Shown here: in pieces, positions 54,168 through 64,000 of the stretch | How positions within the stretch are numbered: the first letter of the stretch is position 1 | How the letters are laid out: each line of letters opens with the position of its first letter | Assembly (NCBI GenBank): GCA_030770425.1 | Contig: JASJFT010000204.1 | Coordinates: 1 to 64,000, forward strand | Length of the DNA stretch: 64,000 bases | From: Darksidea phi | Taxonomy: Eukaryota > Ascomycota > Dothideomycetes > Pleosporales > Lentitheciaceae | Reading direction: 5' to 3' | Program-made: the position numbers and the translations under genes | The notes under the pieces: generated by a model | What the model was told of the DNA's origin: nothing | Databases searched by the model: none | The model's input: the letters and a program-made list of their open reading frames with translations, nothing else

Positions 54168-54967
54168 AGCCACCCCCCTGCAGCTAGGGGCGGCGGTGAG
54201 GCGAGGCAAGGAGCGGTGACGACCCGTTCCCTAGCCGAGGCGTTCCGATGTTCCAACAGTCTTCGATTCCATGCATGGGCGCTGGTGCCGTTGTGGGTGT
54301 CTGGAGGAAGGAAGTTTTTCAAGCCATGGAGTTGACTCCGGACGAGCTGATTAGACTGTATAACTAGTCGAAACGTAGGCGATTGGGTGGCCCTGCAAGC
54401 GAAAAGGCTCGTGGGATTGGCCATGGACGGGCCGAGGACTTTCGAAACGCGTAAGGAAGAACTTCGGGGCAAATGCTGATGCTGACATCTTCGAACGCTT
54501 TCCACGTGCGATATGGGACTAGTGAGTGATGTGCTGCCGCAGCCGACCGTGACTCGGATTGGCGTGGAGATGCGTCTTTTAGTGGCGATGGCGTTACGCG
54601 GACAAAAGGTTCTTGTGCCCCTACCCCAGATCGAGTGGCGCGATTGCGATTCAGCTCAATGCAGGATATGCAGGATATGCAGCTTGCGTAGACTGCATTG
54701 ACCCCCTTGCGAAGGCGTCTAGGTGGACCCGCTTAGCGCGAACCATGAACCCCGCATTCGCATTGGAGGGCAGGACTGGGATGCCGCCTCTAACTACCTC
54801 CTCAGGCCTAACTATTGCACCCAACCATGTTTACATATAGTGCCAGCTCGCCGCAGTGTGCCAGTCGACTGTAGAGCCGCAGTCGTCGCTCACGGCGAGC
54901 CATATAGAGACCAGACCAAACCCAGATCTACTCCTCCTTGACTTGCCCCCCATCGCCCCATCTAAAC
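54168..54967. other. Intergenic between Pob3 and Zn2Cys6 genes
   Basis: An 800-bp region with the 3' end of Pob3 and the promoter of the regulator. Repeats are limited to a doubled GCAGGATAT near 54,661-54,678. No gene is supportable. Confidence 0.5.
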
Positions 54968-57434
54968 ATGCGTTCACGAACGGGATGGTAAGTGCTTGTC
55001 CCCAGCCCACCGCCTTCTTGCGCTGACAGCTCCGTGTGTAGCATGACGTGCCGTCATCGGAAGCTCAAGTGCGACGAGAAGAAGCCCATTTGCAGCCAGT
55101 GCAGCAGGGCTTCACGAGAATGCGTGCCCAGCTCAGGCATCGTCTTCCGCCACCAGCACAACGCCTCCATGAACGGCGACTACTCGAGCGAGGAGAACCC
55201 GCTGAAGGGCTTCTACGCCTATAGGAACACATTCGACGACGAGACCATATGGCTGGACATTCCCAAGCATGGTGACCGCCTCCCCTCCCTCCATGGCCCT
55301 GCCTTGTCCAGCTAACCACTCACAGTGACCTTCATCAACACCACGAATCCCTATCTTGATCCCTGTACTCCAGACTTTGACTCCCTGTCTGTCGCTTCGA
55401 GAGACTCTCCAGCGCCCTTTGATAGGCGCTCGCTTTCCTCCTGGCCGACCTCGAGTAGCATCAACACTGTCACTAGCTCGCCTGGTAGCCCAGGACCCGA
55501 GCCGTGCCATCCGTCTGGAGCCAGGGCACCCATGTGCTATACTCCCGAGTTAGAGGCTTTACCCTTCCTCGACCGATCGTCCCGCCTTCTATCGCCGCCG
55601 ACGTCGTCGATCGGGACTCCCGTCGACCCGCCACTAACCCATCCGAACTCCTACATGTACTCGTTCCAGGATCATTCCAATTCTGGGACTCCACCACCCA
55701 TCGACCCGCGTCTAAGTTCGCCGTTTGCTCCACAACCTGATCGGATTCCCCGATCATACTCCGGTGTAACCAAGTCTCCCACGTCGTCTCCCACCGGCGT
55801 CGACATGACGAGCGACCGCGACCATGAAATCGCATTCCTCCTGCGCTGGTTCTCCGAAGGGCCCGGGTACTGGATGGACCTTTTCGATCTCGGCACGTAC
55901 TTTTCCTCCTACGTGCCTGTTAAAGCGCGAGACAACCCCCTGCTGAAGTACGCGGCAATCGCCTATGCCGCCAAGGCACTTGCGCGTGTCCAGGGGCGCA
56001 AGCCCGTCATGGGAGGCAGCGTGCCACGACAAGCGCGGATGGAGCAATATCCAGAATGGCAATCGGTTGATTGGTACCACAGAGCCACGCATTACTACAA
56101 TACCGCCGTGTCCCTTCTACTGCGAGCGCTGAAGAATGACCGAACCGGCAGCGGTGATTCGGACTCGGATGTTGACGAGTCGACGCACGGGCCTCTCTCC
56201 TCCCCTCCTAAACATCGACGCACGTCAAGCAACACATCGTTCAAGTCCAACAATGATGAACTGCTGGCGGCTTCAGCCATCTTGTGCGTCTACGAATTCC
56301 TAGACGCATCAGTACCAGAATGGGCGAAGCATCTGAGTGGTGCCAAGTCTCTATTGGTCATTGCACAAGAACGTATGATGCCTCTGCAAATGCCAGCACG
56401 CAGCTTTGTAACTGCGTCTGCTGAGCGTGGGTTGATATCCAAAGCACGCCAAGCAACTTTCTGGAACATCGCCAGGCAAGACATGCTTGCAGCTTGTAAG
56501 TACATTCGCCGTTTTAGCCACTCCAAGATACTGATGCATATTGCCAGTCATCAACAAGACGCGCACGCGTCTCGATACCGACGACTTGACCCTGTGGAAG
56601 GAAGCTGGCTTGGCGATTGACGATGAAGGCTTTGTCCTCCAGAGCAACACGACCGAAAGCGGATATCCTGAAGGTGACATGATGAAAGAAGACCTCATTT
56701 GCAACGCACTCGTCTGGCTGATGGCTAAGCTTGTCAACTTCATGGCTGCAGGCGACGACATGGATGCATCCGGACACTCGTGGGCCGGCGTTCCCCAACG
56801 AACGCTGTTGGAGTATTGGGGTACCATCAAGCATCAGTTTCAGAGATGGCACGATGGTCTACCCATTACATTCAAGCCTTGCGCCAGGGTCGATCCTGCT
56901 CAAAATGTAGGACGACTGGCGCAGGGTGAGCAGGGGGCGCTATTCCCCGAGGTCTGGTACAGCATCCCGATGTGCGCTTCGACGATGCAATCGTACCACA
57001 TGAGCCAGATCCAACTGCTCATGAACAAACCGCACGAATCAACGCAGGGACGCACTACGGTGTGCGCTCGATTGAGTTCGTATCAGTCTGTTCTCGCGGC
57101 CTGCCAGGCCCACAGCCGCGAGATTGTTGGCATCTCGCTCGGCCGCTCTGACGAGGCGGTTCGCATCCACTCGGTCCAGCCCCTCTTTACTGCTGGACAG
57201 TGCTTGAGCGATCCTAAAGAGCGGCAGGTAGTCATCAACCTACTGCGTGCCATCGAGGCGGACATTGGCTGGGCCACCGAGTACCGGGTGAAGCAGCTTA
57301 TCGAGCAATGGCAATGGGAGGAGAACGACCATTCAATCCTCCCTCAAGCGGCTCCGGATGTTCAGCAGAATTATGGCACCCAGGGCGCGCATTGGACGAC
57401 TTTACCGACCCGTGTCATTCCTCCAGGATCTTAG
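54968..57434 (+). CDS. Zn2Cys6 fungal transcription factor, 768 aa
   Basis: Exons 54,968-54,987, 55,042-55,271, 55,326-56,495 and 56,548-57,434, with introns of 54, 54 and 52 nt, give 768 residues. The Zn2Cys6 DNA-binding cluster is at the very N-terminus: Cys at 7, 10, 17, 24, 27 and 34 in the CX2CX6CX6CX2CX6C pattern, with the basic RHRKLK loop. Its first Cys codon is split by intron 1. Residues about 85-250 are Ser/Pro-rich and disordered. From about 255 a helical region begins (HEIAFLLRWFSEGPGYWMDL), consistent with the fungal-specific regulatory domain of the Fungal_trans_2 type. A Ser/Asp-rich acidic loop lies near 360-395. It should bind DNA in the nucleus, probably CGG-type half-sites. 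The target genes are unknown; no metabolic cluster lies beside it. Specific assignment within this very large family is not possible by eye. Confidence 0.9.
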
Positions 57435-60356
57435 CTTGAAGAGTCTTGGTGGTGTCTACGCCCGGCGTCGCAGGCGCTTGACGATAGCAACTCGAAGGAC
57501 AACCATTCAGGGAAGGGCTGGAAATGGCCGGCAAGGACTTCCAATTTGCATATTTTTGGCGTTTGGGGCATATGCATGGCGTATTGTACCAATATCTGGG
57601 TGAGAAATGATACCCAGATCCCTGATTTTCGTTGGTAGACAATGACGAAGGCAAGCACTAGATGCGTGGCACTAGAGGCTTTTAATGGCTTAATTACTTT
57701 TTTTTCATGATTCTTTTTGGTGTAGGTCCTGCGGTCGTCTCGACCGTCACCACACATGGCGCACACGTAGTTGTGCAGTTGATGGGGCTTGGATCACATG
57801 CGCCGGCATTAACCAGCAGCACGGACCACCTGGAGCCTAAGACTTGGACAAGCTGGACAAGCTCAGCCACGCATGCAGGCATTCGATTTTACGGCGTCAT
57901 TGGCCTGCATAAGATAGAGATCAGACGACCAGGAATAACGTCTGGCACTGAATCAATCGCGCAGCAGCAAGATAGGTCGCTTTCGTCGAAACACACGGAG
58001 CCCTGACGTCGCCGCCGTTGTTTGTTCCATCCGTCCGGGACAGATTGCGTCTATGTGCCTCAGTCCCAATCGACGAGGAGAATGATATTTCCGACGAGGG
58101 CCAAGCCTTCTTTTTTTTTTCTTCCTTGTCCGCTGAACAACGCACAGACGAGGGTTTGTCTGGAAGAAGCTAGCATGTGGTGGAGGAGAATGCAGGGCGG
58201 CTTACATGTGGTTTAGGGTATAGTGGACTGCTAAAACATGTCCAATCCGGTAGTGTTGCCAAGGGTCCTATGTGCCGGGGCGGTGCATGTCGACAGCGAT
58301 TCTGCGCGGCAATCGCAAACATGTGATGCGGTTATTCATCCGATTTCTAACAGCTTTTGGCAGCCTCTCTAGGGCTGGCCAGTGAATCGGAGATGAAGAG
58401 ACTTCGCATGCGCGCTGGTTGGACATGGACGGATGAAGGCTGGCGATCCCACTTGGCCGCCCCCCGGTCCATACCGGCTGGAGAAAAAGGGTTACATAAC
58501 GGCAAAGTGCACGCGAGGGCATCCTTCTCGCTTGCGCCGCATCTCGGTTTCGCCTCCCCGATCGCAAGTCGTTGCAGGATGATCAGCTCTGGGATCAGCG
58601 CCGCGTCCTCCTGTAGCCGCACAGCCTCACACTCAACATGCTGTTTGGCTTCTTTGTTTGCGAGTCAGCGGTGAGGGTATTCCACATATTCCACGGCGGC
58701 CTTCTGATAAGTGGCGTTGGGCAGAACGCAACTGCGCGTTACTAGCTAAGGTACCGACCGTTGTCTTATCGGGCCTTCAGCGCCATCCCCATCTACCAAA
58801 CCAAGCGTCATCATGCATTTCACACGCGCGAATAACACCTGTTAACGAGCGATTCGGCGAAGGAGGATACCAAGGTTGGGGAACGCGCAAAACTCTAAAA
58901 TGGCGCGGCTTGTCGTGCGCGTTACGAGACTCCCACCACGGTTTGAACGGTGGGGCTGGACACGCCCTGGGGACCCCTGGGCACGTCTAGGGACGTCTAG
59001 GGGCGTTCTTGGTTGCTTCTAGCTGTTTGCCCTTAACGTGCACCACTGACGTTTCGCCACGCTGGGGCTGGGACCCTAGCCGTGCCGTCGCAAAGCCCCC
59101 TCGTGGATGCTGTGTGGATGGAGACCATCACATGTCATTTGTCTGGGGGGGGGCTATTGTTGGGGTTTTTTGCTTTCTCCCAGGTCCACCCGTTCGTTGT
59201 GACGCGGAGAAGTCCTATTTTTTCTCTTCTGAATTCTGCACCTTCAGAGTTTTTCTACGCTAATGCACCAATGCCTCAATGCAGCAAAACTACCGCAACG
59301 AATGTGAATCTCGATGCGGTGCCAAAACGCTTTTCGATATTGCCCCGTGCAATCGAGACGTATGGCACTACCTCGTACTCGGGGCGTTGTGAAAGGGCAT
59401 TTGCCACCACGTGTAGAAAACGTGCGCTCAACCAAATGGTGGAGGCGAATAACCACGGGTGGGCCGATGGCTGGGGTCCCGTGCCCTACTCTATTCACAC
59501 AACGTCCGGTGTTTCGATGATGCCGTATATAGAAAAAGAAGCGGTGTGAAGACGACCATGGGTGCTGTCGATGCCGATTTCGATCCCTCGCTACACTATA
59601 ACGGCATATGCACCGCAACAACGGTACGAGCCAGAGCGACATGAAGCCACCTGCGAGTAAGGCATCGCACAATTGGACGGCATGGCATGTGCCGTGATCT
59701 TGCCGACTAGCTTGAGCCCATTTGCTTGAGCCCATTTGCTCCAATGCCGCGTGTGCGTTATTGCTTTGGAACGGTGAAGACTCGTTGGCAAAATTCATGG
59801 TTCAGGGATATCGGGCATCAGAGTCGTTTGTTCGTTAGATAGGGGCGTGAATGTCGGTGAAGAAGCAACGTCGACGAGCGTTGACGCAACGACCCGATAT
59901 CGCTCGTGCCGTTGTGCCGTTGAGATATTGGTCGCTCGGGGAAGCGGGCATGGGGGGTTCCCTCCCTCCCCCGGCATCCCCGTCGGCACGATGTATGATT
60001 GCTCGATTACGTTTGCAGGACCAAAGGAGATCACCAGCGGAGCAACGGATAATCATTTTGATCGACATCAATTGTGTGGATCCTACTAAATTACTGTTAC
60101 TACAGCAGAACCAGGCTAAGTAATTTTTTTTTCTCCACAACAACTCCACTTTGGAGCTGGGGAGAGGACATGTTCGTATGACACTTTGCCCGTTTCGTGC
60201 CAAACTTGACTAATTAGTTAGACGGTATACCATGGTAACGCAAGGAAAAACCGTCGCTTGACAGCCCCATCGTCCATCATCCATGCCATCGATCAGCCGC
60301 CCCGCTCCACTCACTCCACTGCATCTAATTGGCGCCGCGCGCGCGACAAAGACATG

Positions 60357-60380
60357 TGAATGAATGAATGAATGAATGAA
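60357..60380. repeat. (TGAA)6 microsatellite
   Basis: Six exact TGAA units, just after an alternating GC tract (GGCGCCGCGCGCGCG, about 60,331-60,345). Confidence 0.95.
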
Positions 60381-60507
60381 TGTGAAAGCTCCGTCATTGT
60401 GTTGGTGGTTCCGCCGGAGGTACCGCCGGAACATGCCACCAATGCCGCGGGCCCCGCCGGTACCATGGATCGCATAGCATAGCTCTGCATAGTCCAAACC
60501 ACACCTA

Positions 60508-60606
60508 CCCCTCCACCCACCCACACACACAGACACACAAGCAAACACACAAACACACTAACACACAGACAGACGCACACACATCACAGGCACAATCACA
60601 GGCACA
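60508..60606. repeat. CA-rich low-complexity tract
   Basis: About 100 bp built mostly from CA, ACAC, CAGACA and CAGGCACA words, without a strict unit. It is Pyr/Pur-alternating DNA of the kind that expands by slippage. Confidence 0.85.
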
Positions 60607-60803
60607 GCCAAAGCCCGACGACCGACCAGCAGCAACGAGTCAGGCTCCAAAGGTCCCAATTTAGGTTCGACTGCGGGCTTTCGCGCTGGCGTTTCTGTTG
60701 GGTTTGGCCTGAGGTTCGGGGTGCGAGGTGGAGCCGATCTCTCGTTTGGGCGTTACCGGTATTCAGCCACCACCATCCCACCATCCAACCATCCCCCATC
60801 GCT

Positions 60804-60828
60804 ATGCCATGCCATGCCATGCCATGCC
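60804..60828. repeat. (ATGCC)5 microsatellite
   Basis: Five exact ATGCC units, flanked upstream by CCATC-rich sequence. Confidence 0.95.
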
Positions 60829-60885
60829 GCTCTTTGACCGGACGGCAGCGGCAAAAGTAGGTGTGTTTCAGTTATTAGCGATTTC

Positions 60886-60976
60886 GCTGCTGCTGCTGCT
60901 GGATTATCGGCATCATTTTTCCGTCTATCTTGCTGGCTGGCTGGCTGGTGGCTGGTGGCTGGTGGCTGGCTGGCTG
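60886..60976. repeat. (GCT)5 and GGCTG/GGTGGCT repeats
   Basis: Five GCT units at 60,886-60,900 are followed at about 60,931-60,976 by a mixed array of GGCT and GGTGGCT units. Confidence 0.9.
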
Positions 60977-61104
60977 TTTGTTTATAAAAAGAACGTAAAG
61001 AAGTAAGTAGGTAGGTAGTACGTAAACCGTTTTTGTAACACCTTGTTCATGCGTGGCCTTGATGATGGATATGTGGTGTCATGTCATATCATGTTATGTC
61101 ATGT

Positions 61105-61134
61105 GCTGGTGCTGGTGCTGGTGCTAGTGCTGGT
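61105..61134. repeat. CTGGTG hexamer repeat
   Basis: Five units of CTGGTG, one with a single change (CTAGTG). Confidence 0.85.
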
Positions 61135-61932
61135 GTATCTGATTGATTGATTGCGACGCTAGGCACGTGACTCCGTGTCTGCGCGACGACGACCTTCACT
61201 CTTGTTTTTCCTCGCGTTTCTTAACTCTTGACTGATGGACGCTTCAGAATAGATGGGTCATATGGTAACTCCGTACAAGCATCCTGCTTCTATCTACTCT
61301 CCATCCATTCTCCACCCTCCTATGTCCCATTAATTAATTAATTATGACTGTCATTAAATTCAATCCTCATAGCACAGCACAGGAGAAGAAGAAGAAGAAG
61401 AACTCAGAAGCTCCGACGACGACTGGGAAAGTTGTAACAACGCCCCTTTCATACTATAATTATACCTACGAGATATGCACGGATATCTTGACACTCCTAT
61501 AACGCGTATACAGATAGATCTGGATTAGTCCGTCCGGCAAAATTGTCACCGTCTTCTTTAGTAAAGACCACTTCTTCCTACTCGATCGATCTCGGAGACA
61601 GGGTTGGGGGATGGATGCATGCATGTACCTATGTACCTACGTACGTACTGGACCGAAATTTGCTCCATCACTAGAAGTAGTCGTAGAGACTGTGCACGCT
61701 TTTTACGTATGTAGTAGCAGCAGGGAAACGCTATGTAGGATCTAAGTAAGGGAAGAGAGGGTTTTGATGAGCGGGATGACTTGGATTGTGTTGATGGATG
61801 GTGGGGATATATGCGAAGACTGTGTGGAGGAGAGGTAGATGTGTGGGGAAGTGAGGAGAAAGGTCCTTTTTGAAGATTGAAACGGTGCAGAGGAGGGGAG
61901 AGTTTGTAGTAGCTATAATACTGTTGCTTGTA

Positions 61933-61964
61933 ATGTATGTATGTATGTATGTACGTACGTATGT
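61933..61964. repeat. ATGT/ACGT tetranucleotide repeat
   Basis: Eight tetramers, mostly ATGT with two ACGT variants, near the 3' side of the gene-free region. Confidence 0.9.
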
Positions 61965-62376
61965 GTGCTGGAACAGATGGAGTCATCCGAGTATAGAATG
62001 AACCTCTCCACTCCCCTCTCGTATCGTTCAACGATGCTCGAAAGCCGTCGAACAACGCAAAGGGGATGCCAAACACCGCCAAAGGGGATATACAATATTA
62101 GAGGGCGACAGACAAGCGCCTAGTGTCCATAATCGTCAAACGCAACCCTTTCCTGAAAATGTAGAGGAATAAACCGTCCTCTTGCAAGACAGTCCCGCAC
62201 AATCTTCAAAGGTCGTTCCGCCTCGTCCACGATCCGCAGTGGTTCAACGCGTCTATCCGTAAGCCTTTTGGGCTAATGAGTAGCTCTTCATTTTCCTCAC
62301 CGCGTCCCCAGACTTTCCATCCGCAGAACCCTGCCCGTTTCGCTTCGCAATGCTTCCGTTGCTGACGAAACACCGC

Positions 62377-63470
62377 TCAAGGCACAGTCTCCTCCTTCCT
62401 CAGCTCCTTCGGGTAACGCCGTCCACGCTGCATCATCTCCCTCATCTCGTACATGCGAAGTGAATCGAAAACCCCGGCTTTCCACTGTATCCCTTTTGGT
62501 GGGGATTCCGGCAACTCCTTCCAACCGAATCCGTACGTCCAGTTCTGTGAGCTGTAGTTAGCAGGTGCGCTCGAGTGGGCGCGGGTGTTGGTGGGTACGC
62601 TCGATCGCGTCTGACCTCGTTGGTGATCTCCGTGAAAACATCTTCCATGTCAACATCTTCATCTTCCGTGTCAACATCTTCCGTGTCAACATCTTCCGTG
62701 TCCATCCACCGGCTGCTACGCTTCGTACCCCCAAAGAAGCTCCGGTGGCTCATGCCGACGCCGCTCGTATCCAGAAATCCACCCGGCTCAAGCGGCGCGT
62801 TCCTCCCAGGCATATATTCTTTACCCAGGCGACAGAATGCTTTAGACGGTCTTACCTCAGTTTCGGCAGGGAAAAATACCGAGTTGTCGAAGCTGACGCG
62901 GCGCGAACCGTTATCTGAGCAGCGTCTTTTGGGCTCGGGCGGGGTTGACGGTGTGAGTGCGCGTTTCTGGCCCTGTTGGCTGGGTTCGACAGAATCTGTG
63001 GGGTCATTTTGCGGGGGAGATGGCAGTTGGTTAGGTTCTTGTTGAGACGTCGTGTGCGTATGTTGAGCCTCCATTTCGAGGAGAAAATTGTTGAAAACCT
63101 TGCGTGCAGCCCTTGTCTTTTTCAACGCCTTCTTTTTATAGCCTTCCGCTTCGTCAACCGCTTCCAACGCCTGCTGTTTATAATCTTCCGCTTCGTCAAC
63201 CGCTTTCAACGCCTTCTTTTTATAGCCTTCCGCTTGGTCAACCGCTTTCAATGCCTTCGTTTTATAGTCTTCCGCTTCGCCAACCGCTTCGTCTTTAGCC
63301 TTTACATCCCCATGCAGCTCCTCGAACGGCCTGCACGTGTCACAAGCCCAATCCTGCGTGCCCGCCGGGACCAGGTCGCCGTCGGTAGACGTAGTCGCAA
63401 CATTCCTACTGCATGCTTTACAAATAATGTCTTCGGGGAGCTCCGATGCGCTGCGGTCGTGGCGGAGCAT
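62377..63470 (-). CDS. CxxC protein with four 14-residue coiled-coil repeats, about 340 aa
   Basis: Exons 63,470-62,616 and 62,544-62,377, joined across a 71-nt intron (donor GTCAGA, acceptor CTCACAG), give 340 residues. I chose the ATG at 63,470; the frame stays open upstream to a GTG at 63,542. Residues about 14-45 hold two CxxC pairs (ICKAC and ACDTC), a possible zinc ribbon. Residues about 62-118 are four repeats of the type AVDEAEGYKKKALK, two heptads each, predicting a coiled coil. Then come a disordered region with a basic PKRR cluster, and a Asp/Glu-rich DTEDV repeat. The exon 2 product (NWTYGFGWKELPESPP, then YEMREMMQRGRRYPKEL) is compact and rich in Trp, supporting the splice over the unspliced alternative. 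The family is not recognised; a nuclear or DNA-associated role is only a guess from the basic and CxxC parts. Confidence 0.7.
62641..62702 (-). repeat. 15-bp coding minisatellite (DTEDV repeat)
   Basis: A 15-bp unit read on the minus strand as D-T-E-D-V is repeated about four times with one interrupted unit. It is in frame, so changes in copy number would only lengthen or shorten the acidic stretch. Confidence 0.85.
63118..63285 (-). repeat. Four 42-bp coding repeats
   Basis: Units at 63,118-63,159, 63,160-63,201, 63,202-63,243 and 63,244-63,285 share the words TTATA, TCTTCCGCTT and CAACCGCTT, each encoding 14 residues of the coiled coil. The spacing is exactly 42 bp throughout. Confidence 0.95.
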
Positions 63471-64000
63471 GGCTGTTTGTAGCAATGCGTTGTGTTGTTT
63501 TCGTGTGGAAACCGAGGCGGAGGGTGGTGTTGTGCTGCTCACGCAATTTGCAAATGTGCGTGCTTCTGCTTTTCGTAATGCGGTGAGAGCGCGGGCGAGC
63601 TAACACCATGGTGACGTTTGCAGAGCATTTCGTTCGTGGAGTGTTTACTCCCCCGGCTCCCATGACAACCCGCTATCACGCGATACCGGAGATGAGGATA
63701 GGGAACTAGTTCTGGCGCCGTACCACACACTTCACCACGCAGTCGAGACCAAATACAAGTCGTCCAAATGTGGTTGTAGAAGAGAGGCCCCAGGTTAAGG
63801 TTCGCAATCCCTTGCCCCAATCGCGCTAATCTGTCATCCGTCGTACCGCCTCCCCGGGAACCGATCCACGTTCTCATCTTGAGTGTGGGCGTGTGAGCGA
63901 CAGGGAGCTGTACGAAAGGTCCGTAGTGTTTAGTAATACTACATTTTGTTTTGGTTTGCATAGTGGGAGCTCTTTTGTAAAGTCTGCACGAAACACTGTA
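63471..64000. other. Upstream region of the last gene
   Basis: An open stretch at 63,539-63,961 on the minus strand has no recognisable domain; its last 40 codons could be an upstream exon of the CxxC gene, but no splice is supported. The window ends here. Confidence 0.4.

Larger units (their letters stand above)
57435..62376. other. 4.9-kb gene-free region rich in simple repeats
   Basis: I see no supportable gene. The region contains a poly-T-rich tract near 58,111-58,121, many microsatellites between 60.3 and 62.0 kb, and short open stretches without domain features. It separates the end of the Zn2Cys6 regulator from the end of the last minus-strand gene, so both adjoining genes contribute only 3' ends. 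A large noncoding transcript or an unrecognised short gene is possible. Confidence 0.45.

Overview
The window looks like nuclear DNA of a filamentous ascomycete (Pezizomycotina), most likely a dothideomycete of the Pleosporales type. The reasons are: short spliceosomal introns (47-95 nt, one of 170 nt) with GTAAG-like donors and CTAAC/CTGAC-like branch sites; a Zn2Cys6 regulator and fungal versions of cohesin and FACT subunits; and a two-speed layout in which a very AT-rich, repeat-induced-point-mutation (RIP) destroyed block abuts gene-rich DNA of ordinary composition. The genus-level placement is inference.

Region 1 (1 to about 21,190) is the AT-rich block. CpA and TpG are almost absent and every frame is full of TAA/TAG, as expected from heavy RIP. 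Under the decay I can recognise a Helitron-like element (about 3.54-8.2 kb, plus strand: DUF6570-like part, Helitron N part, PIF1-type helicase). There is also a Ty3/gypsy retrotransposon body (about 14.75-19.25 kb: gag, RT, RNase H, integrase) followed by a long terminal repeat at 19,256-20,590, whose direct-repeat partner is at 1-1,185. Between the two elements, 10.0-13.0 kb holds the most unusual feature of the window: a family of near-identical 41-54 nt segments with donor, branch-site and acceptor signals. Eight of them lie in one run in which every spacer is a multiple of three, so they look like repeated introns between exon modules of a decayed gene. At least two more copies lie on the opposite strand.

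Region 2 (about 21.3-44.5 kb) is normal-composition, gene-bearing DNA. It holds two unrecognised genes (22.6 and 23.4 kb, minus); a glycerophosphocholine acyltransferase (GPC1 family, minus) head to head with the cohesin ATPase SMC1 (plus) across a 624-bp shared upstream region; two unrecognised minus-strand genes, one with a long coiled coil (36-38 kb) and one at 39.1-40.7 kb; a 6-phosphogluconolactonase (minus, oxidative pentose phosphate pathway); and a small Cys-rich protein (44.2 kb, plus).

Region 3 (44.5-52.2 kb) is 7.7 kb without a supportable gene and holds a short RIP-marked repeat pair. Region 4 (52.2-57.4 kb) has the FACT subunit Pob3, whose start codon appears to be split by an intron, and a Zn2Cys6 transcription factor, both plus strand. 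Region 5 (57.4-62.4 kb) is gene-free and rich in microsatellites. The last gene (62.4-63.5 kb, minus) encodes a CxxC protein with four 14-residue coiled-coil repeats.

The recognised genes are housekeeping: sister-chromatid cohesion, chromatin remodelling during transcription, phospholipid remodelling and NADPH supply. No secondary-metabolite cluster, CRISPR array, rRNA or tRNA gene was recognised.
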